64,000 nt of DNA from Cyanoderma ruficeps (Eukaryota > Chordata > Aves > Passeriformes > Timaliidae). The position numbers were made by a program, and so were the translations under genes. The notes beneath the pieces were generated by a model. That model was not told the DNA's origin, made no database searches, and saw nothing but the letters and a program-made list of their open reading frames with translations. Location: positions 721,273 through 785,272 of the forward strand of contig VZDJ01000014.1 in the NCBI GenBank assembly GCA_008694505.1, given 5' to 3'. Every line of letters starts with the position of its first letter. Position 1 is the stretch's first letter. Below are positions 1-12,949 of the stretch, piece by piece.

Positions 1-206
1 GGGGCACGGGGCCGCAGGTACCTGGGAGGGAGGATTTTGATCAGCCTGCACGGGATGAACACACTGGGGAGGCTTCTGGGGGAACACTAAATCAAAGTTT
101 CATTTACATCAGACACCAGCCTGGCCATTGCAGCATTAATGGCTGCGCTGCCGCCCTCGGAATTTTGTGTGGATTTAATCTGTCAGGGGGGAAGTAAAAG
201 ACAGGG

Positions 207-221
207 GAGAGAGAGAGAGAG
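207..221. repeat. (AG)n microsatellite
   Basis: An uninterrupted run of alternating A and G, about seven dinucleotide units, just before a CR1 fragment. It is a simple repeat with no sign of function. Confidence 0.8.
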
Positions 222-307
222 TCATTGTGGTTTATGAAACCTGGATCTTTTCTTTCAGGCACCTTCAAATGACAGCGATTTGTACAGGTTTGTACTGGGA
301 ACAGATT

Positions 308-444
308 TGTGGCTGCCCCTGGATCCCTGGAAGTGTCCAAGGCCGGGTTGGATGGAGCAACCTGGGACAATGGGAGGTGTCCCTGCCCATGGCAGGGGTG
401 GCACTGGGAGAGCTTTAATCCAGCCCAAACCATTCTGTGATTCC
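308..444 (+). repeat. CR1 LINE 3' fragment
   Basis: It shows the usual 3' portion of avian CR1: the CCTGGAAGTGTCCAAGGC block, then GTGTCCCTGCCCATGGCAG, then AACCATTCTGTGATTCC at the 3' end. It is heavily 5' truncated, as most CR1 copies are. Short open frames on both strands here are shadows of the repeat. Confidence 0.85.
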
Positions 445-1149
445 TAAATCACCTCTGCCACAGTACCAGTGATGTGGGCAATGCTGAGCCGGGTAAATTG
501 AAAGAAAAAAAAAAAAAAAGGAAAGAGAGAAAAGTGCTCAACAGCAGGAACAACCCAAATTATTAAAGATATTTCAGTGCTTTTACCACTGGCCTTGGCA
601 GGATTCAGGAGTTTCATTTTCACACCTAAATACCTTTGAGAATGGAGGCTCTGAGTGGTGTTGAAAATTTGTTCTTTTTATATTTCAAGGCTCTGTTGGA
701 AGCAAAGGGCTCAACTCTCCAAACAAGCCCTGCCAGGCACCGAGGTCCTGGCAGTGTCCGAGTGCCCTGACCCTGCTCTGCTGTGTTTGGGGCGGGTTCC
801 TTGGGTCCTGTGCTGCTTTTTAGTGGGGGCAGAGTGAATTTCCTCCTCAGTGGCTGCTCTGGGGCTGTGTTTGGGTTTGTGCTGAGCACAGGGCTGATAA
901 CTCACACGTGTCTTTGTTCTTGCTGAGCTCACTCGGAGCCGAGGCCTTTCCTGCCCTCATCCAGCTGGGGAGGGGCTGGGGCTGCCTGGGGCTGACCCCA
1001 ACTGGCCCTGGGGATGTTCCAAACCCCAGGACATCATGCTCAGGATATAAATGGGGCCAAAGAAGGAATTGGGGGACATTTGGACTGAGGAGCAGAATAA
1101 GCCACGACAGGAGCTCCAGCACCCCAAAACACTTGCACACCCGGGCCGT

Positions 1150-1243
1150 GGCAGCCTGGGCTGTATGGCAGGCTATGATTTGTTGTCACCTTTACAAACA
1201 CAACAACAAAATCACTAGTCTTCCACACAGAGCCAGGCCAGGA
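1150..1243 (-). ncRNA. MIR7: pre-miR-7 hairpin (MIR7-3 type)
   Basis: Read on the minus strand, positions 1225 down to 1202 match the 24-nt mature miR-7-5p exactly (seed GGAAGAC). After a loop of about 16 nt, positions 1185 down to 1164 give a 3p arm starting CAACAAATCATAGCC. This pairs with the 5p arm across its length with a few bulges, and pairing continues through the flanking TGTGTGG/CCATACAGC stems. miR-7 is a deeply conserved neuroendocrine and pancreatic-islet microRNA. In human, one of three copies (MIR7-3) lies between DPP9 and FEM1A, transcribed away from DPP9. Here the hairpin is also upstream of DPP9 and on the opposite strand, so this is most likely the same copy. Chicken naming (mir-7b or a numbered copy) is uncertain. 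The exact Drosha cut sites are inferred. Confidence 0.95.
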
Positions 1244-2470
1244 GAGCAGCGCTTCCTCCTCAGGGACGTCCTCCCGCACGTCTTCTCCAGCATCCTTCCT
1301 CTGTTCTTCTCGTCCTGTAATCCTTGTTCCTGTCTCTCCTTCAGGGATGGCTGCTGCCCTTTGCAGCGTTCCTCCTGAGACCACATCAAGTCTCCCTGTA
1401 ATCATCTCTCCAATTTGTGCCGTTCCCGTGAGTTTCTGCTCCATTTTCTCACTCGGGAGACTCTACAGGGACATCAGGGCTCAGCAGGGGCTCCTCTTGC
1501 CTTACCCTGTGATAAACTTCTCCAGGAGTGCTCTGTCAACCTGTCTGTCTCCCAGCTGCATTGGAGTCTGACTACAATAAGCAAATGCAATATGTGCTGG
1601 GGAACGCTGGAGAAAAGGACTCTGCAAAGAGAAAGATAATGATAGTGCTGAGTTTCCTGGAATCCCGCTGAGAGGCTGATTTAAGCAAGGAAAACAAACC
1701 CCTTTCGCTGTTCCCTTCCTCTGGATTTGTTGATGAGCAATCTTTGGTTCAGGTCCAGCTTTTCTTTCGCTGCCCAGCTTTCCTCTGTTAATCCCTCACG
1801 TGGATGAGGTGTGGAAGGACACTGCTGGCTCACGCCCATGGAAGGGATCTGACTTTATTCCTTGTCCAGTAGAGCTTTACTCACCTCAGCCGCTGAAATC
1901 AGGCAGGGAACAGCCTCTTCCCATCTTCACCCAACTGTTACGGGTGCTTTTGTAAACAGATGGGGAAAAGGGGGAAATAAATAAAACCATTCCTCAGCAG
2001 CCTTGGCTGCTCCTTCCATGGGAGGATGAAGAGTGTGCAGCAGCAGCAGGAGAGGGTTTGGGTTTGCTGCTGCTGGCAGGGGCTGTGCCCTGTGGGAGCT
2101 CATGGGAAGCAGTCCCATCCCTCCCTCTCCTTTTTTATGACAGATGTGCTTTCTATGGACACTTTATTCCAACTTCAGATGGGTGTTTCAGCCTGGGGAT
2201 TGGTGCTGCTCCGAGATAACAGCCCTTTGTGCTGCCCTGGGTAGCAGAAGTGTTTGTGATAGCTGGGGCTGATACCAGGAGATGTCCAGGTGGTCTTATT
2301 TAACAGGGAGCATTAGTGATACTGCCATTGTCCAGGAAATCAGATAAAACCGGGCCCAGGTGTTACCCAACACCGTGTTTGTGTAAGGACAGAGCCAACT
2401 GCTGAACATGGGGGGGATGTGTTCTTGTACAAAGCTGCTGTCACCCCAAACCTCCTGGGTAAAATTTAAC

Positions 2471-2531
2471 CAGGAGTTGGACTTGGATGATCCTTTTGAG
2501 TCCCTTACGACTCAGGGTATTCTGTGATCCT
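2471..2531 (+). repeat. CR1 LINE 3' tail fragment
   Basis: GGAGTTGGACTTGGATGATC followed by a diverged GAGTCCCTT block and GGGTATTCTGTGATCC. This is the extreme 3' end of a CR1 copy in plus orientation. Confidence 0.75.
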
Positions 2532-4109
2532 AATCTGAATATCAAGTGGAACAGTAGTGAGTGTGCAGTGAAAACATCTGGGGAGTGAGACAATATTTAG
2601 AAATAGAAATTCAGGAGAATTCAGTCTTTGGCCCAAGATAACTGGAAGAGAGGATGAATTGTAAAGAAGAACGAATTTGAGAGAGAAGACAGTTTGGGAA
2701 GTGAAAAGCTGGACTGGAATTCCAGGTGACAAGGACACTTTTCAGTCCTTGTTCTGGGACACAGCTCCACGAAGGGATTTACCACAAATCATTGCTAGAC
2801 AGGTAAAAATCAAGTCAGGAGACATGTGAGCAAGAGCTCCTCTCTTGGTTTTCACACCCAGACATTCTCTGTTCAGTGAGGTGTTCAGTAGGACACATAA
2901 ATCACGGGCTGGGAGTTGTGTGAGGTTTCTGTCTAGACTGTCTCTGTGGGGCCGTATTTCTCCCTGTGATATTTGTCAGGACGGGTTCTGCCACTTCTGC
3001 TTTTGTCCCAGAGATTTCAGGGACCTGGCTCCTTGTACTGGTGGCAGCTGGACCTCGCCCCTCTCCCCAGCACTGGGAGGCTCTTCAGTAATTGTTTCTA
3101 TGGATGGGAGCTAAACTTAGCTCCAGAACAGGAGAAAAAGCCTGTCTGGAGAGAGTGGGGACTCTTGGCCTCCAGCTATCTCCAACCAGGCTCATCACGG
3201 AGACATCCCCAGCTGCACTTCCAGGCTGTAAATTAAACAAACAGTATTTCCTCTACACCAGAGCACAGGGAGGGCAGAGGGAACAATGTGGCCTTATTGC
3301 TGTTATTTCCTCTGGTTTCAATCTCTGTCCTCTGCCCCCCACCTCCTCCCCAGCCCCGTGTCTCCCACTTTACCCGATTTGTCATTTATTACCGTGCTTT
3401 AAAGAGAGGCAGGGGGAAAAATGCTCAGTGCAAATTATATTTTGAGCTGTTGTGCTTTGCCTCTTTGGTGGATAATAAATCTCTCTGGCAATGCTCCTCT
3501 GTATAGGATTTGTCATTAAATGCAATTAAACAAACCCTGCAGGTGTCCATGATCAGGCCTGCAGCAGCCCATTCACAACTGCAATGTTATTATCAGCCTG
3601 ACAACAAAACACCAGATATTTCCTGAGCTCCTCTGATCGATGAGCTTGCCTGATTTGGAACTGGAGGGAGGAGAGAAGGGGGACCAGAGCGGTTCAAATG
3701 CTCTTTAGACTTATTGACGGAAAAGTCAAAAAGCTGCTCAGCAATCAGAGGGAAGGTGGAGAGAGAAGGGCTGAGGGACAGGAGGGCTAAAAGGGAAAAA
3801 ATGAGAGAGGATTGTTTGGGAGTCAAAAGGCAGAAACAAGGCAAGTTATTACATGGAGCCTTTCCACCCAATGAGTTGGTTAATGCACCAGACTGGAGTT
3901 TAAGAGGCAAGGAGGGTATTTTAGGGATGATTCTGTGGCAGTTGGGCTTTCAGTGTTGTCATGTAGCCTCCCTGCCCATCAGCACAACAATTCCTCTCAC
4001 CCTGGGACAGGACTTGACTGGCAGCTTATCCTGTTGTCCAGGGATGTCCAGGATGTCCAGGAATGTCTGTCTGTCTCCACAAACTGTAGCCAAACTAATT
4101 TCAAATCCA

Positions 4110-4241
4110 CCTGGAACAGTCAATGGGATTGGAGAGGGCTTGGAGCAGCCTGGGACAGTGGAAGGTGTCCCCACCCATGGCAGCAGTGGCACTCAATGAG
4201 CTTTATGGTCCTTCCAGCCCAAAACATTTGGGATTCTGTGA
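4110..4241 (+). repeat. CR1 LINE 3' fragment
   Basis: Contains GGCTTGGAGCAGCCTGGGA, GTGGAAGGTGTCCCCACCCA and a GGGATTCTGTGAC end. It is the same CR1 region as the copy at 308-444 but independently diverged. Confidence 0.85.
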
Positions 4242-5289
4242 CTCTCTCAGTGCAAGTATCTTCCCTATCCTCATTCACACCAAAGCATGTCCTGGCACAG
4301 CTTTGGGAAGCTGCAGAGGTGCTGCTGACAGGACTTGTCCAAAGCAGATTCAACAACATTCACGCCAGAATTGTTGTGTGCTCTGACAGTCAGGAACAGG
4401 AAAAAAAATCTCCTGTGGTTCCTGTCAGCCATCCCAGGCAGCCTGTGGAGTGTGAAGGTCAGGGATTCACAGGGGACTGGCTGCCATCAAGTCCAGTGAG
4501 AGAGAAAAATTTGCCAACAGCAGTGGAATTCTTCTGCCTGACTCGTTTGCTCAGCTCAGCCTGGGGGTGCTCTCAGGATGAACCTCTGTCCCCTCCTGTC
4601 CTCACCCCAGGAGTGCTGGTTCAGCCCAGCTGATTCTGGGGCACACACGGAATTGCAGTGACAAGGGACAAAGCCCACATTACTGTTCTAGTGCCACCTA
4701 AAACAATGGAGTTTTGGGTTGGATAAGGGGAGTCAAGGGTATCATAGGGCCTGTGTAGAGTGTAAGGGATTTACTCCTACAATAAAAAGCTTTTGCAGGG
4801 ATCTTTGACTAAGGTTTTACAGCCTCATCTGTAGGGCAAATAGCCTGAGACCCTGTTTGCTGCCAGCTGAGCTCACACTGGGATTGTGACAGGAGGAGTC
4901 AGGAATTCTGTGATCAAGCCATAGGCCTCAGAATGAAAATTTCCCTGGAGCCTGTACCCAGATCACTCTGCAGCACTGGTCTCTGCCTCTCTGGGCCTTG
5001 TAAAAATCCATGAATAAAATTTATGAGTAAGTGTATTTTGTCAGTCTCCTACAGCCCGTGGGGACGTCTGAGGTGACACTGGGTCGGAACACCTGGGAGC
5101 CATGGATGTGGGCAGCATCTTCACTGGAACAGGCATTGCCTCACTCCAGCCCCTTCCGCCTCCCTCTGTTCCTGCCTGGATTCTGTCCTCGGCCCCACCT
5201 GCCAGAACACACAAACGCCCGTGATTCCCTCCCCCGAGCTTTGCGGGGAGCTGAGGCTGTCACACAGGGACCTGCCCTGTCCTGGGACA

Positions 5290-5430
5290 GAGGGACAAGA
5301 GCCGGCAGGGCGCAGGGCCAGCCCGAGGAGCCGGGGGCTGCTGTGAGCCCGCAAGGACCGTGCGGGAAGCGCGGATTTACCCCCGGCAGCGGCGGGGCCG
5401 GGCCGGGCTGCTGGGGAAGCCCCCCGGAGT
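5290..5430. other. small GC-rich, CpG-dense patch
   Basis: A short CpG-dense segment inside otherwise moderate-GC DNA, with GGGGCCGGGCCGGG-like runs. It is too short and isolated to call a promoter, and I see no clear TATA box or initiator-plus-donor arrangement. Confidence 0.35.
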
Positions 5431-6070
5431 TTCCATCAGTGGCTGCGACAGCGAGGAGGGAGCAAATCTCAGGCAGGATGGAAATGTACAACTGATTGGA
5501 TCGACTTCAACAAACCAACACTTTCCTCCCCCCCCCTCCGCTTTTCTTTCCACTTCTCTTCCTCCCCAGCTCCAGCAGCTCCTCTCTCGGCGCTGCTCAT
5601 GTCCCTTTGTGCACCTCTTACCGCACTCTCCTCTCTAAACAGGTGCAGTTGCCACTCAATAGACTTTAATTACCACTTCAAGGGCTCTCACCGGGGTCTG
5701 CGGGAGGGTGGAGATGAATTTTCCCGAGGATTATGAGTGTGGCTGAGTTCTCTTCAGTCAGATGGTGATATTGCTGCCAGCCAGGATCCTTCGAGAGATC
5801 GGTTCTTCGGTTCTCTCTGTTCGCGTTAACAAAAAAGGAAAACTGCTGCTGAAGGGGAGAAAAAAACCAACCCAGCCATTACCTGGATTAATTAGCAGGA
5901 CAGCAAATGGGTCTGGAGAAAAACATTACAGAAAATTTACAGCCCGGGAGTCTCAGCTGGGCTTCCAAACTATTATTCCTTGCAAATCAGAAGTGGAGAG
6001 CTCAGCATCTCGGAAGATTTCTGTGGGAGACTGGGCTCTAAAAATACAAGTTGTTTTTAACCACTTTACC

Positions 6071-6088
6071 TTTTTTTTTTTTTTTTTT
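6071..6088. repeat. poly-T tract (18 T)
   Basis: A pure T homopolymer. It could be a pseudo-poly(A) relic of a retrocopy on the minus strand, but no recognisable retrocopy adjoins it. Confidence 0.8.
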
Positions 6089-8775
6089 GCTCCGTGCTCT
6101 TCCCATCACGGCTCGTTGGAGAGACGTGCTGTTAATGCATCCTGCTGGGACCCTGGGGATTCCTCCCGGGGAACGTGTGGGTTCATTCCCGGCTTCTGCA
6201 CAGTTTGCCTGTGATGGAGGAATTATTCCCAGTGTTTAACTAGTAACATAACATTATTTTTATTATTAAGATCCTCTTCAAAAGGCGCTCCTGGAGAATG
6301 CAGAGCAGCTTGTGCCTGTCAGAGCTGCCTGGAATTGTTTGCCCAGGATGTGAGTGCACGCTGGTGGGGATGCACACAGAAACTGGGAGATGTGCTCCTC
6401 TGTGCTGATACATGCAGAGAGGAGCTGGGAGTATAAGAGGATCTTTTGGGACAAGGGAGATTTCCAAACACGTAAAAAATAATTTCTTTCACTCGACATT
6501 AACATTTCTAATCTTTTTTTTTCATAAAATGAAACGTAGGAAGGAGATTTTTATAGCGAATTGAGCAACATTTTGTTCTGCCGCAATTAAGTTTGTTTTC
6601 CTAAACAAGGAAATTCAGCAAACTGGGGAAACAGTGCAGCCAAATGTGCTTTTGCAGATGTGTTTTCCATGAAACATTTTGCCTAGCTTTGAACCAGCTG
6701 GGTATGTGCAACATCTGAGCTTCTGCTTGGCTGCTGTCCTGGTCTGGTGCCGGGAGCAGAGTCCGTGTGGGCTCTGCTCTCCCAATCCCCCCGGGACAGC
6801 TGGGGCTGAGCTCATCCCCATCCTGGGGGAGGGTCCAGGCTCCTCTCGCCCCACCTCAGCCCTGGGAATGTTCTGTTCCTCTTTGCCCAGGCTCAGGATG
6901 GAGCTGTGCCCTGAGGAGTGAGCAGATCCAAGACCAAGGCCTGAGATAGGAAGAGTCACAGGTTCCCACACACATTTCTCAGGTTCTCTCCTTCTCATGT
7001 AACTCGTTCTTTCAGCTTCTATGATTTGAAATCCTTCTGCCTTCATCACCTCTTCCTCCCACCCTTCTTTTCCTTGTGCATTTTGATTTCCAGGCCCATC
7101 TACCATGTTTTCCTGCCATTTCTGCAGGACTGGGATGAACATTGATCACAGCCATCTCAAGCCCATCTCTCCTTTTTCCCAAAGAGCCGATGAAAATGTC
7201 ACCCATGAGATAATCATCATGTTGCTTACGTCCCTTAATTGCTCTCAAAGTACACGTCGAGGCTTCAGAGCCTCTTTGAAAGGCAGGTTCTGGCCTTTGG
7301 CACATTATTGACAGGCTGTTGATAGGCCCTTTTGTTGAGAAGCAATTTTGTCCTTTTTCCTGTACAATTTTTTGGTTTTTTTTAAAGACAGCCCTTTCAG
7401 AGAGAGTAGATTTTTAAAATAGAGCTGAGCTTTGAATGAACAGGCATCAGAGTTATTCCTGAGGAGTGGTGGCACACGTGGGAGAGGAGAGCTACTGGCA
7501 CACTTTGTGCAGGACTCTGTACAGAAAATAAAACTGAGATGACAAATGGCTTCATCCTTGTTGCTTTTTAGTCCTTCCCCTCTCAGACCCGATAATTAAA
7601 TGTTTATTTGCAGTGTATTACTAAAGCATTGGACGTCTTGTGTGTTCTAGTGGATTGTTCCATGGCAAACAGGAGAAAGTCGACACTTCAGGTGTGCAGT
7701 GACTCATTTGTATCTATTAATGATGATTTTTAGGGGGTTTTAATACCTGTCCATAAAAGCGGACTGAGATTTCCTCATCTCAACCTCCCCTCGTGGTCTC
7801 AAAAGCTTTGCAGGTTTGGGGCAGGGACAGAGCAGAACCAGGCACACAGACAGAGCCTCCATCAGCAGTGCAGAGCCTGTGGCTCATGCCTGAGCAATTC
7901 CCACCTCAGCTGCCGATTCCCAGAGGGCACTCAGGCTTTAAAATCCCCTCTTTAACAAAGATTTATTTTAATGTGCCCCTGAGTTGAGCCGGGGTCCCTC
8001 TGGGGCCGATGCTGTGGGTGCCTCTCAAGGTGACCCCACCTCAGCCGAGCTCCACGACAGCTTCCAACACAACCCTGAGCAAAACCCCTGGGCTCTTTGC
8101 AACTCAACCCCAACCCTGAGAGAAATTAAATCCTTTCCTTTCTGAAACGATGTCCCTTGGAATGATTTTGCCCCTAATGAGCCCTGACTGGGCTGCCGTG
8201 TTCTGGAGCCACTGGTGTGCCTGTTAACAAGGAGGTCTCTCTGTGTGGAAGGGTGGAGATGGCTGGCCCTGTAATGGGATTCTGTTTAGCATCCTAAATC
8301 CTGCATTAGGCTGTGCCTGTAGGAACCCTGGGATGTTCCACAGAGACTGCCTGAAGGCAATCATCTCTCCCAGCCTCCTGGCTGTCCCTGACCGAGTGCT
8401 CAGCTTGCAGCTATTCCAGGAACCGCTGTGGACACGATAAAGTTTAGCCCCTAATCCATTCACCAGCAACAGAGTGGGAAAAATCCCCATTGATTCGGGG
8501 CGAAAAGGGAAAAGGCAAAGGGCTGTGGTATCCAGAGAAACCTCCATCTCAGTGGGATTTGGGTCTTGAACCCTGTGAGGGACTGGGAGCCCTGGAATTT
8601 CAGTGTTTTCTCTGAGTGGGTTCAAATCATGAGCGATACTCAAAAAACATCATCTGCCTCGAATTTATCTTTGAGTCCTCCTTGATTCAAATGATGCATC
8701 CCAGTGCTTCCCATCCCAGAAACCAATTTCATACATCACATCCACTTAAATACACATTGTACAACAGGTATAGAT

Positions 8776-8792
8776 ACACACACACACACACA
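8776..8792. repeat. (CA)n microsatellite
   Basis: About eight CA units in an AT-rich setting. Confidence 0.85.
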
Positions 8793-10561
8793 TTTAAATT
8801 CATGTGTTACATGGAATGAGTCCATTCTTTAAAAATTCCAGACAAGGAGTTCTTCCAAACCCATCCCCTCATTGACCGACCGGCAGAAAAATATAACACT
8901 TCTCTACTAGAAAAATATACCAGCTCGTTTATTTTTGAAAGTTGTGAACTCATTAGCTGGCACTTAATGTTCCACCCACCTGTGCAGCCCCTTGTGAGGT
9001 CACGTAAAACCTGCCCAGAGCTCCAAGCCCACCTTCGTCAGCACAGGGTGAGAACTGCTGAGATAAAATGTTGTCTGAATTAGATGGGGAGGATTAGAAA
9101 GGTGATAAAAGCTAAGCCAGGAGAAAATCAGACGATAAATAGGTCTGGCGAGATAGATGGATAATCTTCCTCCCAGGCCAAACCTGACAGGATAATCACC
9201 TTTTTCTGGTCGCTGGTTCCATTTGCTCTCAGATCACCAGAGCTTTACAGATATCACTGAATTTGGTTTTCTGGTACTCTGGAAATGGGGATCACAAGAT
9301 CTGTCTTTAAGGACAAGGGATCTGAGGTGCCTCCTTTAGGAATGGCTTTAGGTTTCAGATTGGAATTGCAAAAATTATCTCTGAGCAGATTTAACAACCC
9401 AACTGAAAATCTGAAATTGGAGCAACTGAAATCTCTTTAAACATTCCCAGCTCTTTCCCCGTTGGGAAAGGGTTTGTCTGAACTGGCCTTTGCTCTCCTC
9501 ACTCCTGAACAATTCCCATTGCTCCTGATCCACACAGTCTGAGCCTGCGAAGCTCTGCCCTTTGCTGGAGCCTTTGCCCTCCAGATGGAGACTCCTTGTC
9601 TGAGGGGAGGAACTCAGGAAAGTTTTCCATCTCTTCGTGGCGTCGATTTCTCCACGAGCATTCGACTGGCAACACGGAGCAACGGAATATTTGATTAGCC
9701 AGAATTACAGACCACAGCATTAATAATTTTGTGAGCTGAACTGAAAAGATTTGCACTTGTTCTCACTGGGAATGGTGCAATTTTCTCCTTTCTAAGAGAA
9801 ACTTTGCTCTAATGGCAGGGTGCATTGTCATGCCACGGGAGCAGGTACTGACTATTGCCTCTGATTTTGGGGGGCTTGAATCCATGCAATTTTCACCTGG
9901 GCTGGAATCTTGTAGGTGGACTGTTCATCGTGGCTCTGGATTTTCAAAAGAAGTTAGCAATTTTGGACACCTTATATTTGCGTTTCAGACACTGAAAGGG
10001 ACCGATTACAAGAGGCAGGTGCTTAGAAGTCCCTGAAAATCAGGATTAATTGGAATATGTCATGCTGGGCACCTGAAAAGGCTAAAATGCTTTGGAAAAT
10101 CACAGGGGAGGGAGTTGTGTTCCTGAGCATGACTTGGGAAGAATGTACAGCCTTAAGTAACACAGGATAAAGAGAAGATCTTTGCATAACATTATGGAAA
10201 CATCCTTTAATCCTCAGTGCAGCCAAGTGCTTGACTTTCATTTGATTCCTGAGGGAGTTCACTGCTGAAGTTTGTGCAAGTGCATTTGTATTCTCCTGAA
10301 GTGGGGCCTGGTATTGTGTAAGTTACTGTCGGTTTATGAAAAATTCTGAGTCTCCAAATTAAAATAAACCAAAAGGCAAAGTCCTGTCCTCGAGGACATG
10401 CAGGGTTTGCTGGCTTGCTGCAGGTCCATGTGTTCACCTGCAGAGCCACAGACTGTGCCAAGAAAGATCCTCTCTTTGACCTTCCCAAACCCCTGACCAG
10501 AGTCCCAGAGCGGGGATCTTTAAGTGCTGAACACACATGGAACAAAATTTCCACGTCCCGA

Positions 10562-10610
10562 GGAGCTTTAAGGTCCCTTCCAACCCAAACCTTTCTGTGA
10601 TTCTACGATT
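10562..10610 (+). repeat. CR1 LINE 3' end fragment
   Basis: AAGGTCCCTTCCAACCCAAA then TTTCTGTGATTCTACGATT. Only the last 50 bp of the element survive. The terminal TTCT(A/G)YGATT repeat typical of CR1 ends is visible. Confidence 0.85.
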
Positions 10611-12949
10611 TGGGCCGAGCAGAAAAACCAAATCCTTCGCTCAGACTTCCCTGAGATCTCACTGTGGCCTGAACCCTGCAGGGCCGGGGTGGGCGTAGGC
10701 TGGGGCAGGTCCTGTGTCCCCCCTGCCCGTGCAGGGCCAGGCTGGGGCAGGGCTGGGTGTGCCCCAGGGCAGGGCTGGCCTTGGCACAGCCCGGTGCAGG
10801 GTTTGAGAGAAGCTGAACCCGCTGCAGGTGTCTGGGGCAGAACAAATCCCTGCCAAAAGCACAACAACCTCGCCCTGTTTACCCAGGCTCAGAAGCTGTC
10901 GCAGATCTTGCGTCTGAAATCCACTCTCTTTTTCCTGCTGAGATTCCCAAGCACCTCCCAGTCTCCCAGCTACTACCAGATGCCACGATTGCAGTGGAGT
11001 GGCAGCGACACACAGACAAATATTTGTGCAAGGCACACAGAGCCAGGAGCCTGGAACGTTGTCTGTGTGGTGGGAGGGGGAGAGGGCAAGGAGGACCCTG
11101 CCTTGAACAGGCTTTATTTCTACTGAATTTAAAACAACAGAAATCTGGATGTCTGTAGGGTGTTTATTTTTAGCAAAACTTCCAATATTTCCTCCCAGCG
11201 GGTGACGTGGGACCCTCCTGCCAGATTGATTTCCAGTTCGCTCATTTTGAAGAATACTTAAAGGGTCAGGAATTAAACTGAATTAAGTTCAGACCTTACC
11301 CTGAGTCCTCTGTTCTTCAGAGACCTCTGGGTTGGATCCATCTATGAGATCTACAGAAAATTGCCCGTAAGAACAAAACAAAAAAAAAAAGTGACAAAAT
11401 ATGCCCTGAACAAATGGAAATGAAACTTGGATTAAGCAAGACTGCACAATACAAAATTTAGTTAGCTTTGAGGATATGATATCATCTGTCCTACTATTTT
11501 ATATGAAATATGAAATCTGATTAGACAATTTCCCAGAATGAGGAGATTAACCCATAAAAGCAGGAATAGGTATTTGGTGCAATATAATTTTCTGGCTTCT
11601 TCTGCATAGCTTTTGGGGGCAGGAGGTGAAGAATATGGGGTTTTTTTTTTTCCCTTATTTTACAGCTGAACTTCAAGGGGAAAAGCCTGATATTGGTGTC
11701 GGCAGAGACAAGGCACTGTCCAGGCTGAACCTCAGCAGTTGTTGCACTCAGGACAGAACAGAGTCCCTGTGTGCACAGGACCGATGGAGGATGTTAAAAG
11801 ATTTACAGAGAGATAACAAAGATATCTCTCCACTCCAGTCCCACAGGGAAACATCACCGCCCTTACTTTGTTCAATGTCTATTTTATGTGTGTGGATATT
11901 TGAGGCCTGAAAGGAAATAACTTTCTTTTGAAGTGTTTCTCTTCTTTTTTTGCCCAAAGATATTTAATTCTGAAACAACAAATAGGAGTTTCCTTAAAAT
12001 GGAGAACAGCTTGTTTCCTTTTCCTCTCAGAGACCAACATCCCTCAGGAAAAATACAAGTGTATTTTAAAAATGCAAGGACAGGAGATGTGGCCAGGCTG
12101 AACCTGGACTAAATCAATCACCTTGAGCCTCTATTCAGCAAAGTGTTTAAACACACATTTAGCAGAGCAGGGGGAGAATTTCCAATGAACAGGGATTCAT
12201 TCAGGGAATATCCCAGCTTCCAAAAATGGAGATGAAAAAAACGCAGCGAATCACTTCAGCTGGCAACAGCTTTGTGAAATGCTTAATTTCCAAAGCGCTC
12301 AAACACTTGAACATTTTATCTTTTTTTTTTCTGTATTAGATCCTTGGTTTAATAATCTAAAGAGAAAAAAATGTTTTATTTCATCTTGAGCCAGAGATAA
12401 GTACTTTGTTGTTTTGATTTTATTAAAATTAAAACCAAAAACCAATCAGTTCGATCATTTGATCACACTCAATTTTTATTTTTTTTTCCTCTGGAGGGGG
12501 GTGTTTTGGGAAAAAAATCCACTCTGATTTAGCCATCGAGCACTTCAATATAACAATCTGTCAATGGACCCAAAACGTGCCACTACTGCAAGGCAGATTT
12601 TGAGTAGTCAGATAGAATAAGCCACAGACAAAAATTAATTTCAAATAACTGTTCATGAAGCATCACCTCCCGACAGTATCTTGGTGAAATGTCCTGTTTC
12701 TCCTACAAACTAGGGAATTTTAAGAGCAACTTTACACATGAACTACCAGTCAGACACATTTTCAAAACAGGAGCGTTGGGTTTTCCAGCATGAGGCTTTG
12801 ATGTTGAGTACATGGGAAGCGCAGGTTACGTTTGGATTCATGTAACCATTCCGTGCTTCCCAAATGTTTTTATTCCCTGCCCTTCCCGAGGCTGTGAGCG
12901 TGTCTTACCTGAGGCTGGCGGGGATGTTTGGAAAACGCATCCATCCCAG

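Larger units (their letters stand above)
1244..12900. other. non-coding stretch upstream of miR-7
   Basis: No open frame here resembles a known protein, and none shows a convincing chain of exons with splice sites. The stretch holds scattered CR1 fragments, a small GC-rich patch near 5.3 kb, simple repeats, and long AT-rich single-copy DNA (about 5.6-7.6 and 11.1-12.8 kb). If the minus-strand miR-7 primary transcript starts at the 13 kb island, this stretch would be its intron or exon body; that is inference. Confidence 0.5.
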
